From contig NZ_CP064874.1 of NCBI RefSeq assembly GCF_019056515.1, forward strand, positions 113,761 to 177,760: a stretch of DNA of 64,000 nt, read 5' to 3'. Positions 55,879 to 64,000 of the stretch are shown piece by piece. Source of the DNA: Microbacterium paraoxydans. GTDB lineage: Bacteria > Actinomycetota > Actinomycetes > Actinomycetales > Microbacteriaceae. Position numbers and translations under genes: made by a program. Under the pieces are notes generated by a model. The model ran no database searches, was not told the origin of the DNA, and worked only from the letters and a program-made list of their open reading frames with translations. Every line of letters begins with the position of its first letter. Position 1 is the stretch's first letter.

Positions 55879-56415
55879 GTGAAGAGCGAGGATGGTTTCT
55901 CGATGCCCCGAGTACGTGCGGTCACCCCCACCGTGGCAGAGGAGCTCCGCGACCTGAAGGCACGCTATTTTCACTACGTCGACCTGAAGCAGTGGGACGA
56001 ACTGCGCGGACTCTTCGTGGACGACTGCGTCTTCGAAGGACTGTGGGCCGCCGCGCCCGACCCCGACACGTTCGTGGAGAACCTGATGCGCAACATGACC
56101 GAAGAGGTCGTCAGCGTCCATCACGGGTTCATGCCGCAGTTTCGGCGGATCGATGACTTCTCGGCTCGCGGGCGCTGGGCCATGACCGACTATCTGACGT
56201 GGCCACGCGGGTCACGAGGGTATATGGGGATCACCGTGCCGGAACAGAGGGGGATGCGGGGATATGGCTACTACGAGGAGCTCTACCGACTCACCGAGTC
56301 CGGCTGGCGCATCGCCTTCATGCGACTGAGCCGGATCCGCATGGATCCCATCGTTGGCGACGCGCCTGCGATCGACTACCCGGTGGTTCCCGCGGTCCCC
56401 GGCTGGCTGGACTGA
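55879..56415 (+). CDS. SnoaL-like/NTF2-fold protein
   Basis: 178 residues from GTG (170 from the ATG at 55903). EELRDLKARYFHYVDLKQWD, ELRGLFVDDCVFEGL, VHHGFMPQFRRIDDFSARGR and YYEELYRLTESGWRIAFMRL are typical of SnoaL_4 proteins, which catalyse hydration, isomerisation or act as binding proteins in aromatic and steroid breakdown. Precise substrate unknown. The gene ends 50 bases from the convergent pobA stop. Confidence 0.78.
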   Translation: MKSEDGFSMPRVRAVTPTVAEELRDLKARYFHYVDLKQWDELRGLFVDDCVFEGLWAAAPDPDTFVENLMRNMTEEVVSVHHGFMPQFRRIDDFSARGRWAMTDYLTWPRGSRGYMGITVPEQRGMRGYGYYEELYRLTESGWRIAFMRLSRIRMDPIVGDAPAIDYPVVPAVPGWLD

Positions 56416-56464
56416 CGCCGACCCGCGGGTGCCGCACCCTCTGGTCCGAACCGTGAGCGCCGGC

Positions 56465-57649
56465 TCAGGTGAGGGTGTGGAGGGGCCAGCCGGTGTATGC
56501 CTCGGCGAGGAAGCGGCGGCCGGCTTCGGACTCGACGACGGATTGGAGCTCTCCGAGCTGGCGGAGGCGGTCGAAGTCCCTTGCATCGGGGGCGACGTGA
56601 AGCATGCTGGTCATCCACCAGGAGAAGTGCTGGGCCTTCCAGATGCGGTGCAGCGCCGTCTCGGGGAAGGCCTCGACGAGGCGGCTGTCCCTCTCGAGCA
56701 GAAGCGCGCGCAGCGCGCGCTCGAGAACGAGGACGTCGGCTACGGCAAGGTTCATGCCTTTCGCGCCGGTGGGCGGCACGGTATGGGCGGCGTCGCCGAT
56801 GAGTGCGAGGCGGCCGCGAAGCAGTTCGAGGGCGACGAAGCTCCGGAATCGCAGCACGTCGCGTTGGAAGACGGGGCCTTCCTTGAGCGTCGTCCCCGGC
56901 ACCCGCTTCTGCAGTTCTTCCCACAGTTGCTCCTCGGTGAGGGTGCTGGGGTCGGTGCGGGGATCGCATTGGAAGTACATGCGCTGCACGGTGGTGCTTC
57001 GCTGGCTGATGAGCGCGAAGCCATCGGGGGAGTTGCTGTAGATGAGCTCGTCGGCGCTGGGCGGCGCCTCGCAGAGGATGCCGAACCAGGCGAACGGGTA
57101 CTCGCGGAAGTGCCCGCCTGTGTGGGAACCGGTTACGGCCTCCCGCACGACACTGCGTGACCCGTCGGCGCCGACGACGAACTCGGCCTCGATCTCGAGA
57201 GGCGATCCGTCTGCGCCGGTGGCGATGACGCGTGGGCGGTCGGACGCGGGGTCCTCGATACGATGCGCCGTCACGCCGAAGCGCAGGTCTTGGCCACTGG
57301 AGAGCCGCGCGGCGATGAGATCCTTCAGGACTTCGTGCTGCGGGTACAGCCACACACCGCGGCCGACGAGGTCGGCGAAGTCGATGCGGTGTCCGCTGCC
57401 GGCGAAGCGGAGCTCGATGCCGTCGTGGCGGTCTCCCAGGGTGCGGGCGCGGCTGAACGCGCCGAGCGTGTCGAGCACCTCGACGGTGCCCTGTTCGAGG
57501 ATGCCTGCCCGGATCGTGGTCTCGATCTCTTCACGGGAACGCTGATCGATGACGACTGACTCGAGGCCGGACGCCGCGAGCAGATGCGACAGCAGCAGTC
57601 CGGCGGGTCCAGCGCCGACGATGGCGACGCGGGTGCGGATGGTGGACAT
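56465..57649 (-). CDS. pobA: 4-Hydroxybenzoate 3-monooxygenase
   Basis: 394 residues, the normal PobA length. It has the FAD fold VAIVGAGPAGLLLSHLLAAS, the RxGxLEQ-type IRAGILEQGTVEVLD substrate region, VVGADGSRSVVREAVTG (DG motif) and LIGDAAHTVPPTGAKGMNLA (GD motif). It hydroxylates 4-hydroxybenzoate to protocatechuate with NAD(P)H and O2, supplying the 4,5-cleavage genes at 60-64 kb. An IclR regulator precedes it on the same strand, and two palindromes lie in the 97-base gap. Confidence 0.9.
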   Translation of the reverse strand: MSTIRTRVAIVGAGPAGLLLSHLLAASGLESVVIDQRSREEIETTIRAGILEQGTVEVLDTLGAFSRARTLGDRHDGIELRFAGSGHRIDFADLVGRGVWLYPQHEVLKDLIAARLSSGQDLRFGVTAHRIEDPASDRPRVIATGADGSPLEIEAEFVVGADGSRSVVREAVTGSHTGGHFREYPFAWFGILCEAPPSADELIYSNSPDGFALISQRSTTVQRMYFQCDPRTDPSTLTEEQLWEELQKRVPGTTLKEGPVFQRDVLRFRSFVALELLRGRLALIGDAAHTVPPTGAKGMNLAVADVLVLERALRALLLERDSRLVEAFPETALHRIWKAQHFSWWMTSMLHVAPDARDFDRLRQLGELQSVVESEAGRRFLAEAYTGWPLHTLT

Positions 57650-57692
57650 TGGGGCGTCTCCTTCGACGTGACAACGGATGCCTCGCTCAGTG

Positions 57693-57705
57693 TGAACCCG
57701 GTTCA
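57693..57705. promoter_or_regulatory. Palindrome upstream of pobA
   Basis: TGAACC-C-GGTTCA, perfect 6-bp arms, 44 bases before the pobA start. Likely operator of the adjacent IclR protein. Confidence 0.5.
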
Positions 57706-57723
57706 GACGGTCGAACGCCGCAT

Positions 57724-57738
57724 TCCCGTTGAACGGGA
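57724..57738. promoter_or_regulatory. Second palindrome between the IclR gene and pobA
   Basis: TCCCGTT-G-AACGGGA, perfect 7-bp arms, nine bases past the IclR stop. Could be an operator or the stem of a weak terminator. Confidence 0.4.
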
Positions 57739-57746
57739 GACGCCGA

Positions 57747-58496
57747 CTATCGGGGGGACCGCAGCGTGGCCTCGATGCCGGTCACGGCTTCTCGCAGAGC
57801 GATGATCGCCGCCGTGTGCGGCGCTTGTCGTGGTAGCACCACGGAAAGCGCGGCGACGACTTCACCTGCGTCGCGGATCGGCACGGCCACGCCGGTCGAG
57901 ACGGATTCGATCGAACCTTGCGCGATCGCCACGCCATCGCGACGCACGCCAGCGAGGAGACGGCGTAGACGTCCGGGATCGGTCACCGTCTCGGGTGCGA
58001 GAGCGCGCAACGGCTGGGCGAGCACGCGTTCGCGGAGATCGGCGGGAGCGTGCGCGAGCAGGACGAGGCCCGACGAGGAGGCGTGCAGCGGTAGCCGCCC
58101 AGCGATCCGTGTGATGTTCGCACCGGCGTCGGGGTGCGAAAGGCGTTCGAGGAACAGTGCTTCGTCCTGTTCGAGAACGGCGAGTTGGGTGTGCTGGCGG
58201 ATGTGCGTCTGCACGCGCTCCATATAGGGGAGCGCCGCCTGGCGCAGACGTAGCGCGGTCGACCCGCGGAGGGCCAGTTCCCACAAGCGCATTCCCAGGT
58301 GGACGCGGCGGTCCTCGTCGCGTCCGAGCAGTCCGGCGTCGACCAGCTCGTCCACGATCCGGTGCGCGGTGGACGACGGCAGCGCCGCTCGGCGCCCGAT
58401 CTGACTGGCCGACTGCACCGAACGATCAGCTGTGAACGTCTCGAGGACGCGCACGATGCGGTCGATCATCGAGTCGCTGGAGGGCGAGTTCGCCAT
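57747..58496 (-). CDS. IclR-family regulator, candidate pobA activator
   Basis: 249 residues from MANSPSSDSMIDRIVRVLET; the open frame continues far upstream but without similarity. HTH: SASQIGRRAALPSSTAHRIV (about 33-52). Effector domain: LPLHASSSGLVLLAHAPADL, GVRRDGVAIAQGSIESVSTG, PIRDAGEVVAALSVVLP. IclR members such as PobR and PcaU control 4-hydroxybenzoate and protocatechuate genes in other bacteria. This one is adjacent to and co-oriented with pobA. Confidence 0.8.
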   Translation of the reverse strand: MANSPSSDSMIDRIVRVLETFTADRSVQSASQIGRRAALPSSTAHRIVDELVDAGLLGRDEDRRVHLGMRLWELALRGSTALRLRQAALPYMERVQTHIRQHTQLAVLEQDEALFLERLSHPDAGANITRIAGRLPLHASSSGLVLLAHAPADLRERVLAQPLRALAPETVTDPGRLRRLLAGVRRDGVAIAQGSIESVSTGVAVPIRDAGEVVAALSVVLPRQAPHTAAIIALREAVTGIEATLRSPR

Positions 58497-58580
58497 GCGC
58501 TCAGGATGACACGGCTCGCGTCGACGGTGTTGCGGCGATGGTTGGTCCCCTGCCTGACGCGACGGCGGTAGCCTCGGCTC

Positions 58581-59231
58581 ATGGTTTCTGTTCCGGATGC
58601 TGCAACGGCTTGGGAGCCCCTCACGCCTCATGCTGTCGCTGAGCTCCTTCGGGTCGGTAGCGCCCGCTGGTGGCTGTCGGGCGGGGTGGCCCTGGAGCAC
58701 TGGCTGGGCCGGACGATCCGCGAACGGCCGAACACGGACGTGAGCACCACCCAAGGCGGGCTGCCGCAGCTGGTCCGGGCGTTGCCTGCCGGTTTCACCG
58801 CCTGGGCGCCTGCGGGGGAGGACGCCGTCATCCCCTGGGCCGACGCGCCCGACGATGCCGATGTGCAGCCGGTGCGGATTCAGGACGAGCGCTCCGGCGC
58901 CTGGGTGCTTCAGGTGAACGTCGAGGATGGGACGGAACATGCCTGGCTGTACCGGCGAGACCCGCGGCTGCAGTTGCCGTGGGATCGCGCCGTGCTCGAG
59001 GTCGACGGCATTCCGACCGGTGCGCCCGAGGTGCAGCTGGTCTGGAAGGCGTTGCGGCCGCGGCCGGAGGATGACCTCGACAAGGACGTGGTGCTGCCGC
59101 AGCTCTCGGACGAGGCCCGGTCGTGGTTCGAACGGGCGATCCTCTCCGTCCACCCGCACTCGAACTGGTCGATCCACGTGCGCAGCCCTTTCGCGCCCGC
59201 GAAGGCAAGCTGGAACCGCAAGAACGGCTAG
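58581..59231 (+). CDS. Nucleotidyltransferase-fold protein
   Basis: 216 residues. RWWLSGGVALEHWLGRTIRE then NTDVST resembles the GG...D-x-D core of aminoglycoside nucleotidyltransferase (AadB-like) and related proteins, though the acidic pair is reduced here. VQLVWKALRPRPEDDLDKDV with a late LxxKxxR...KD...D pattern is also typical. Substrate unknown. Not obviously part of the aromatic pathway; it sits between two regulators. Confidence 0.6.
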   Translation: MVSVPDAATAWEPLTPHAVAELLRVGSARWWLSGGVALEHWLGRTIRERPNTDVSTTQGGLPQLVRALPAGFTAWAPAGEDAVIPWADAPDDADVQPVRIQDERSGAWVLQVNVEDGTEHAWLYRRDPRLQLPWDRAVLEVDGIPTGAPEVQLVWKALRPRPEDDLDKDVVLPQLSDEARSWFERAILSVHPHSNWSIHVRSPFAPAKASWNRKNG

Positions 59232-60136
59232 GTCGGCCGGTGGTCGTCGGCGGCCACCGCATCCAGCACCACCGATCGGAACCACGTCTGCGCGGGAGAC
59301 ATGCTCAGTTCGCGTCGCGTGTAGAGCGCGACCGGGGTGCTCTGGCCCGGCCACGGCAGCTCGGCGATGCGCAGACCGGGGAACCATCCGCAGAACACCT
59401 CGGCCACGTGTCGCGGCAGCAGCACGACGAGATCGGTCGCCTCGAGCACCGCGGGCACGGTGGCGTACTCCTCGACCGTCAGCGTCACCTGCGGCATGAG
59501 TCCCTGTTCGATCATCGCCTGGAGCGGGTACACGTGGCCGCCGCGGGAGGACACCCGCACGAAGCGGCGCCCGACGAACATGTCCGCGGCGGTCGGAGGC
59601 AGCGGATGGGCACGCGAGGACAGCGCCACGTACTCCACGTCGCGCACCGGTGTGCGCCACAGCCGCGGCGAGTCCAGCAACGACACCGTGATCGCCAGGT
59701 CGATGGTGCCCCGGACGAGCCCGTCTTCCACCTGATCCGCGTCCAGCCGCCGCACCTGCAGGTGAAGGTCCGGCGCCTCCTTCGCGAGCACCGGCATGAT
59801 CGGCGGCAGGAAGGTCTGCTCGCCGATCGAGGTCAGCGCGAGCGAGAGCTCCCCGCCGAAGCTCGCGGGATCGAAGGCGTCGGGCGCGCTCACCACGGCA
59901 TCGATGCGCGACAGTGCCTCGTGCAGCGGTCCGAACAGCTGCCGGGCACGCGGGGTCGGCACCATCTCGTTCCCCTGGCGGCGGAACAGGTCGTCGCCGA
60001 ACCGCTGCCGCAACCTCCTCAGCGTGTAGCTGACCGTCGGCTGCGTGACGTGCAATCGCTCGGCGGCGGCGGTCAGACTGCGCAGCTCGTACAGCACGAC
60101 GAAAGTGCGCAACTGGTTGAGATCGGTGAGCGACAT
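59228..60136 (-). CDS. LysR-family regulator of the protocatechuate cluster
   Basis: 302 residues. N-terminal HTH (LRTFVVLYELRSLTAAAERL, HVTQPTVSYTLRRLRQRFGD), then a substrate-binding domain from about residue 95 (GELSLALTSIGEQTFLPPIM). Divergent from the lig-type operon, the classic LysR arrangement. The dyad TCTAT-N12-ATAGA in the gap is a probable binding site. Inducer is likely a pathway intermediate. Confidence 0.85.
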   Translation of the reverse strand: MSLTDLNQLRTFVVLYELRSLTAAAERLHVTQPTVSYTLRRLRQRFGDDLFRRQGNEMVPTPRARQLFGPLHEALSRIDAVVSAPDAFDPASFGGELSLALTSIGEQTFLPPIMPVLAKEAPDLHLQVRRLDADQVEDGLVRGTIDLAITVSLLDSPRLWRTPVRDVEYVALSSRAHPLPPTAADMFVGRRFVRVSSRGGHVYPLQAMIEQGLMPQVTLTVEEYATVPAVLEATDLVVLLPRHVAEVFCGWFPGLRIAELPWPGQSTPVALYTRRELSMSPAQTWFRSVVLDAVAADDHRPT

Positions 60137-60171
60137 CGCATTGATCCCATCTATACGGTTCGGCTCCTACA

Positions 60172-60193
60172 TCTATTGGACCATACCCATAGA
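60172..60193. promoter_or_regulatory. LysR-type operator
   Basis: TCTAT-N12-ATAGA (T-N11-A class) in the 149-base gap between the divergent LysR and 4-oxalomesaconate hydratase genes. Confidence 0.5.
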
Positions 60194-60285
60194 GCGAACT
60201 AGAGTCAGGGTGACAGCACCGGCACCGCTGCCGACGTGGCACGCACCACCCGGCACCGACCCGATCACAGTGACGAGGACGCACG

Positions 60286-61314
60286 TTGATCATCGACATC
60301 CATGGCCACTACACCACGGCCCCCGCGCAGCTGGGAGCGTGGCGCGATCTGCAGATCGCGTATGCGGAAGGCGCGGGCGAGGCGCCCGACCCGGCCGCGC
60401 TGCGGATCAGCGATGACGACATCCGCGAGACCATCGAGGCGAACCAGTTGCGGCTGATGGACGACCGCGGCAGCGATGTCACGGTGTTCAGTCCCCGTGC
60501 ATCGTTCATGGCCCACCACCTCGGCGACCTCGCCGTCAGCGAGACCTGGGCGCGCATCTGCAACGACCTCGTCGCGCGGGTGTCGCAGCTGTTCCCCGAC
60601 CGTTTCCTCCCGGGCGCGATGCTCCCGCAGTCGCCGGGCGTCGACCCGAAGACGACCCTCGCCGAACTCGACCGGGCGGTGAACGATCTGGGCGTCGTGA
60701 CCGTCAACATCAACCCCGACCCGTCCGGCGGACTGTGGACCGCCCCGCTGCTGACGGACAAGAGCTGGTATCCGCTCTACGAGAAGCTCGTCGAGTACGA
60801 GCTGCCCGCGATGATCCACGTGAGCACCTCGTGCAAGCCGCAGTTCCACACCACCGGCGACCACTACCTGGGTGCCGACACGACGGCATTCATGCAGCTG
60901 CTCAAGGGCGACCTGTTCCGCGACTTCCCCGACCTGAAGCTCGTCATCCCGCACGGCGGCGGCGCGGTGCCCTATCACTGGGGACGCTTCCGCGGCCTGG
61001 CGATGGCGCTCGGCAAGCCCGAGCTGGAGGAGCACCTCCTGGGCAACGTGTACTTCGACACGTGCGTGTACCACCAGCCGGGCATCGACCTGCTCACCGG
61101 GGTCATCCCGACCGAGAACATCCTCTTCGCGAGCGAGATGATCGGCGCCGTCCGCGACGTCGACCCGCGCACGGGCCACTACTTCGACGACACGAAGCGA
61201 TACGTGGATGCGACCGGGAACCTCACCGACGAACGACGCGGACAGGTCTTCGAAGGCAACGCCCGCCGCGTGTACCCGCGCCTGGACCGCGCCCTGCGAG
61301 CCCGCGGCCTGTGA
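60286..61314 (+). CDS. ligJ: 4-Oxalomesaconate hydratase
   Basis: 342 residues, TTG start after GAGGACGCACG. Amidohydrolase-fold enzyme of the LigJ kind: DIHGHYTTAPAQLGAWRDLQ (metal His), SDVTVFSPRASFMAHHLGD, ELPAMIHVSTSCKPQFHTTG, LVIPHGGGAVPYHWGRFRGL and ILFASEMIGAVRDVDP. It adds water to 4-oxalomesaconate to give 4-carboxy-4-hydroxy-2-oxoadipate in protocatechuate 4,5-cleavage. First gene of an operon with ligK, ligI and the dioxygenase. Confidence 0.88.
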   Translation: MIIDIHGHYTTAPAQLGAWRDLQIAYAEGAGEAPDPAALRISDDDIRETIEANQLRLMDDRGSDVTVFSPRASFMAHHLGDLAVSETWARICNDLVARVSQLFPDRFLPGAMLPQSPGVDPKTTLAELDRAVNDLGVVTVNINPDPSGGLWTAPLLTDKSWYPLYEKLVEYELPAMIHVSTSCKPQFHTTGDHYLGADTTAFMQLLKGDLFRDFPDLKLVIPHGGGAVPYHWGRFRGLAMALGKPELEEHLLGNVYFDTCVYHQPGIDLLTGVIPTENILFASEMIGAVRDVDPRTGHYFDDTKRYVDATGNLTDERRGQVFEGNARRVYPRLDRALRARGL

Positions 61315-61333
61315 CCTCACCCTGGAGAACCCG

Positions 61334-62032
61334 ATGACTCAGCGACTGAACGACCTCGGCATCGTCCGCACGCGCATCGAGCGGCCCGACTCCGCCGACG
61401 TCGCGCGGCTCTCGCGGTTCGGGGTCGCCACGATCCACGAGGCGATGGGCCGGGTCGGCCTGCTGCGGCCGTACATCCGCCCGGCGTACAGCGGGGCGAC
61501 GCTGTGCGGCCCGGCCGTCACGGTGCTCCTGCAGCCCGGCGACAACTGGATGTTCCACGTCGCCGCCGAGCAGGTGCAGGAGGGCGACGTCATCGTCGCC
61601 GGCTGCACCACGGAGAGCGAGGACGGCTTCTTCGGCGAGCTGCTCGCCACCTCCCTCACCGCCCGGGGCTGCAAGGGCCTGGTCATCGACGGGGGCGTCC
61701 GCGACGTCGCCGACCTCGAGAAGATGGGCTTCCCGGTCTTCTCCCGCGCCATCAGCGCGAAGGGCACCGTCAAGGCGACGCTGGGCTCGGTCAACATCCC
61801 CGTGGTCGTGGCGAACGCCGTGGTGAACCCCGGCGACGTGGTGGTCGCGGATGTCGACGGCGTCGTGGTCGTCCCCCGCGAGCTCGTCGGCGCCGTCGCC
61901 GACGCCTCGCAGAAGCGCGAGGACAACGAGGAGGCCAAGCGCCAGAAGTTCCGCGAGGGCGTGCTCGGTCTCGACATCTACGGCATGCGGGAGCCGCTGG
62001 CGGCCGCGGGCCTCGAGTACGTGGAGGATTGA
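61334..62032 (+). CDS. ligK: 4-Carboxy-4-hydroxy-2-oxoadipate aldolase
   Basis: 232 residues, a typical HMG/CHA aldolase (RraA fold): FGVATIHEAMGRVGLLRPYI, PGDNWMFHVAAEQVQEGDVI, GFFGELLATSLTARG and GCKGLVIDGGVRDVADLEKM with the Asp/Arg pair of the active site. It cleaves 4-carboxy-4-hydroxy-2-oxoadipate to pyruvate and oxaloacetate, the last pathway step. 19 bases after ligJ; ligI follows after two bases. Confidence 0.88.
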   Translation: MTQRLNDLGIVRTRIERPDSADVARLSRFGVATIHEAMGRVGLLRPYIRPAYSGATLCGPAVTVLLQPGDNWMFHVAAEQVQEGDVIVAGCTTESEDGFFGELLATSLTARGCKGLVIDGGVRDVADLEKMGFPVFSRAISAKGTVKATLGSVNIPVVVANAVVNPGDVVVADVDGVVVVPRELVGAVADASQKREDNEEAKRQKFREGVLGLDIYGMREPLAAAGLEYVED

Positions 62033-62034
62033 CG

Positions 62035-62986
<952 letters not shown>

Positions 62987-62988
62987 CC

Positions 62989-64000
<1,012 letters not shown>

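Noticed and set aside
57747..60299. 850-residue minus-strand frame
   Set aside because: Only its last 249 codons (IclR) resemble a protein. The rest overlaps the LysR and nucleotidyltransferase genes in another frame and has high-GC shadow composition.

Overview
The window is high-GC DNA with typical actinobacterial content: an Lsr2 remnant, Rieske and 4,5-cleavage catabolic genes of the Arthrobacter/Rhodococcus type, RpiR/IclR/GntR regulators and GTG/TTG starts. It reads best as part of a large mosaic plasmid or mobile island of a Microbacteriaceae-like organism. I saw no rRNA or tRNA genes, no CRISPR array, no recognisable integrase and no conjugation machinery.

Layout. 0-2.1 kb: a broken glycerol-3-phosphate/sugar-uptake locus (frameshifted RpiR regulator, a UgpC-UgpB deletion chimera, start of a tyrosine phosphatase). 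3.0-4.5 kb: an ISL3 element. 4.5-6.4 kb: an intact RpiR regulator and a secreted-type or cytosolic EEP hydrolase. 6.5-8.1 kb: an IS3-type element sitting between the tail of a GntR regulator and a deacetylase that has lost its start, followed by an isochorismatase-fold amidohydrolase. 9.6-10.7 kb: truncated SDR and Lsr2 genes. 10.7-12.4 kb: an AbiE toxin-antitoxin pair. 12.5-19.5 kb: plasmid-type genes (Cys/HTH proteins, a secreted HNH-like nuclease, a 542-residue protein with the layout of a divergent family B DNA polymerase, a basic HTH partner, a ribbon-helix-helix protein). 19.8-22.9 kb: scrap of broken genes around one intact monooxygenase-like membrane protein.

23-31 kb carries a catabolic block: IclR regulator, a six-gene operon (Rieske dioxygenase alpha, beta, a 104-residue protein, ferredoxin, ferredoxin reductase, aldo/keto reductase), a divergent class II aldolase-type decarboxylase and two alpha/beta hydrolases. 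Together with 55-64 kb (PobA, IclR, LysR, LigJ, LigK, LigI and a fused LigA-LigB) this fits breakdown of phthalate, or its esters, to protocatechuate and then 4,5-cleavage towards pyruvate and oxaloacetate. The last two genes contain four single-base deletions, all in short C or G runs.

Between the two catabolic blocks, 32-55 kb is the most unusual part: about 38 small genes, mostly on the minus strand and mostly of unknown function, arranged as repeated units. Each unit has a near-identical spacer carrying a -10-like box, a 17-bp palindrome (GTGAATGTCACATTCAC, minus strand), a strong ribosome site and start codon, then a unique gene, then a GC-rich hairpin. Twenty copies of the palindrome are present, with a second promoter-like repeat family (five copies) heading other operons. 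This looks like a coordinately controlled, modular accessory regulon, possibly the early-expressed or leading-region genes of a conjugative plasmid.
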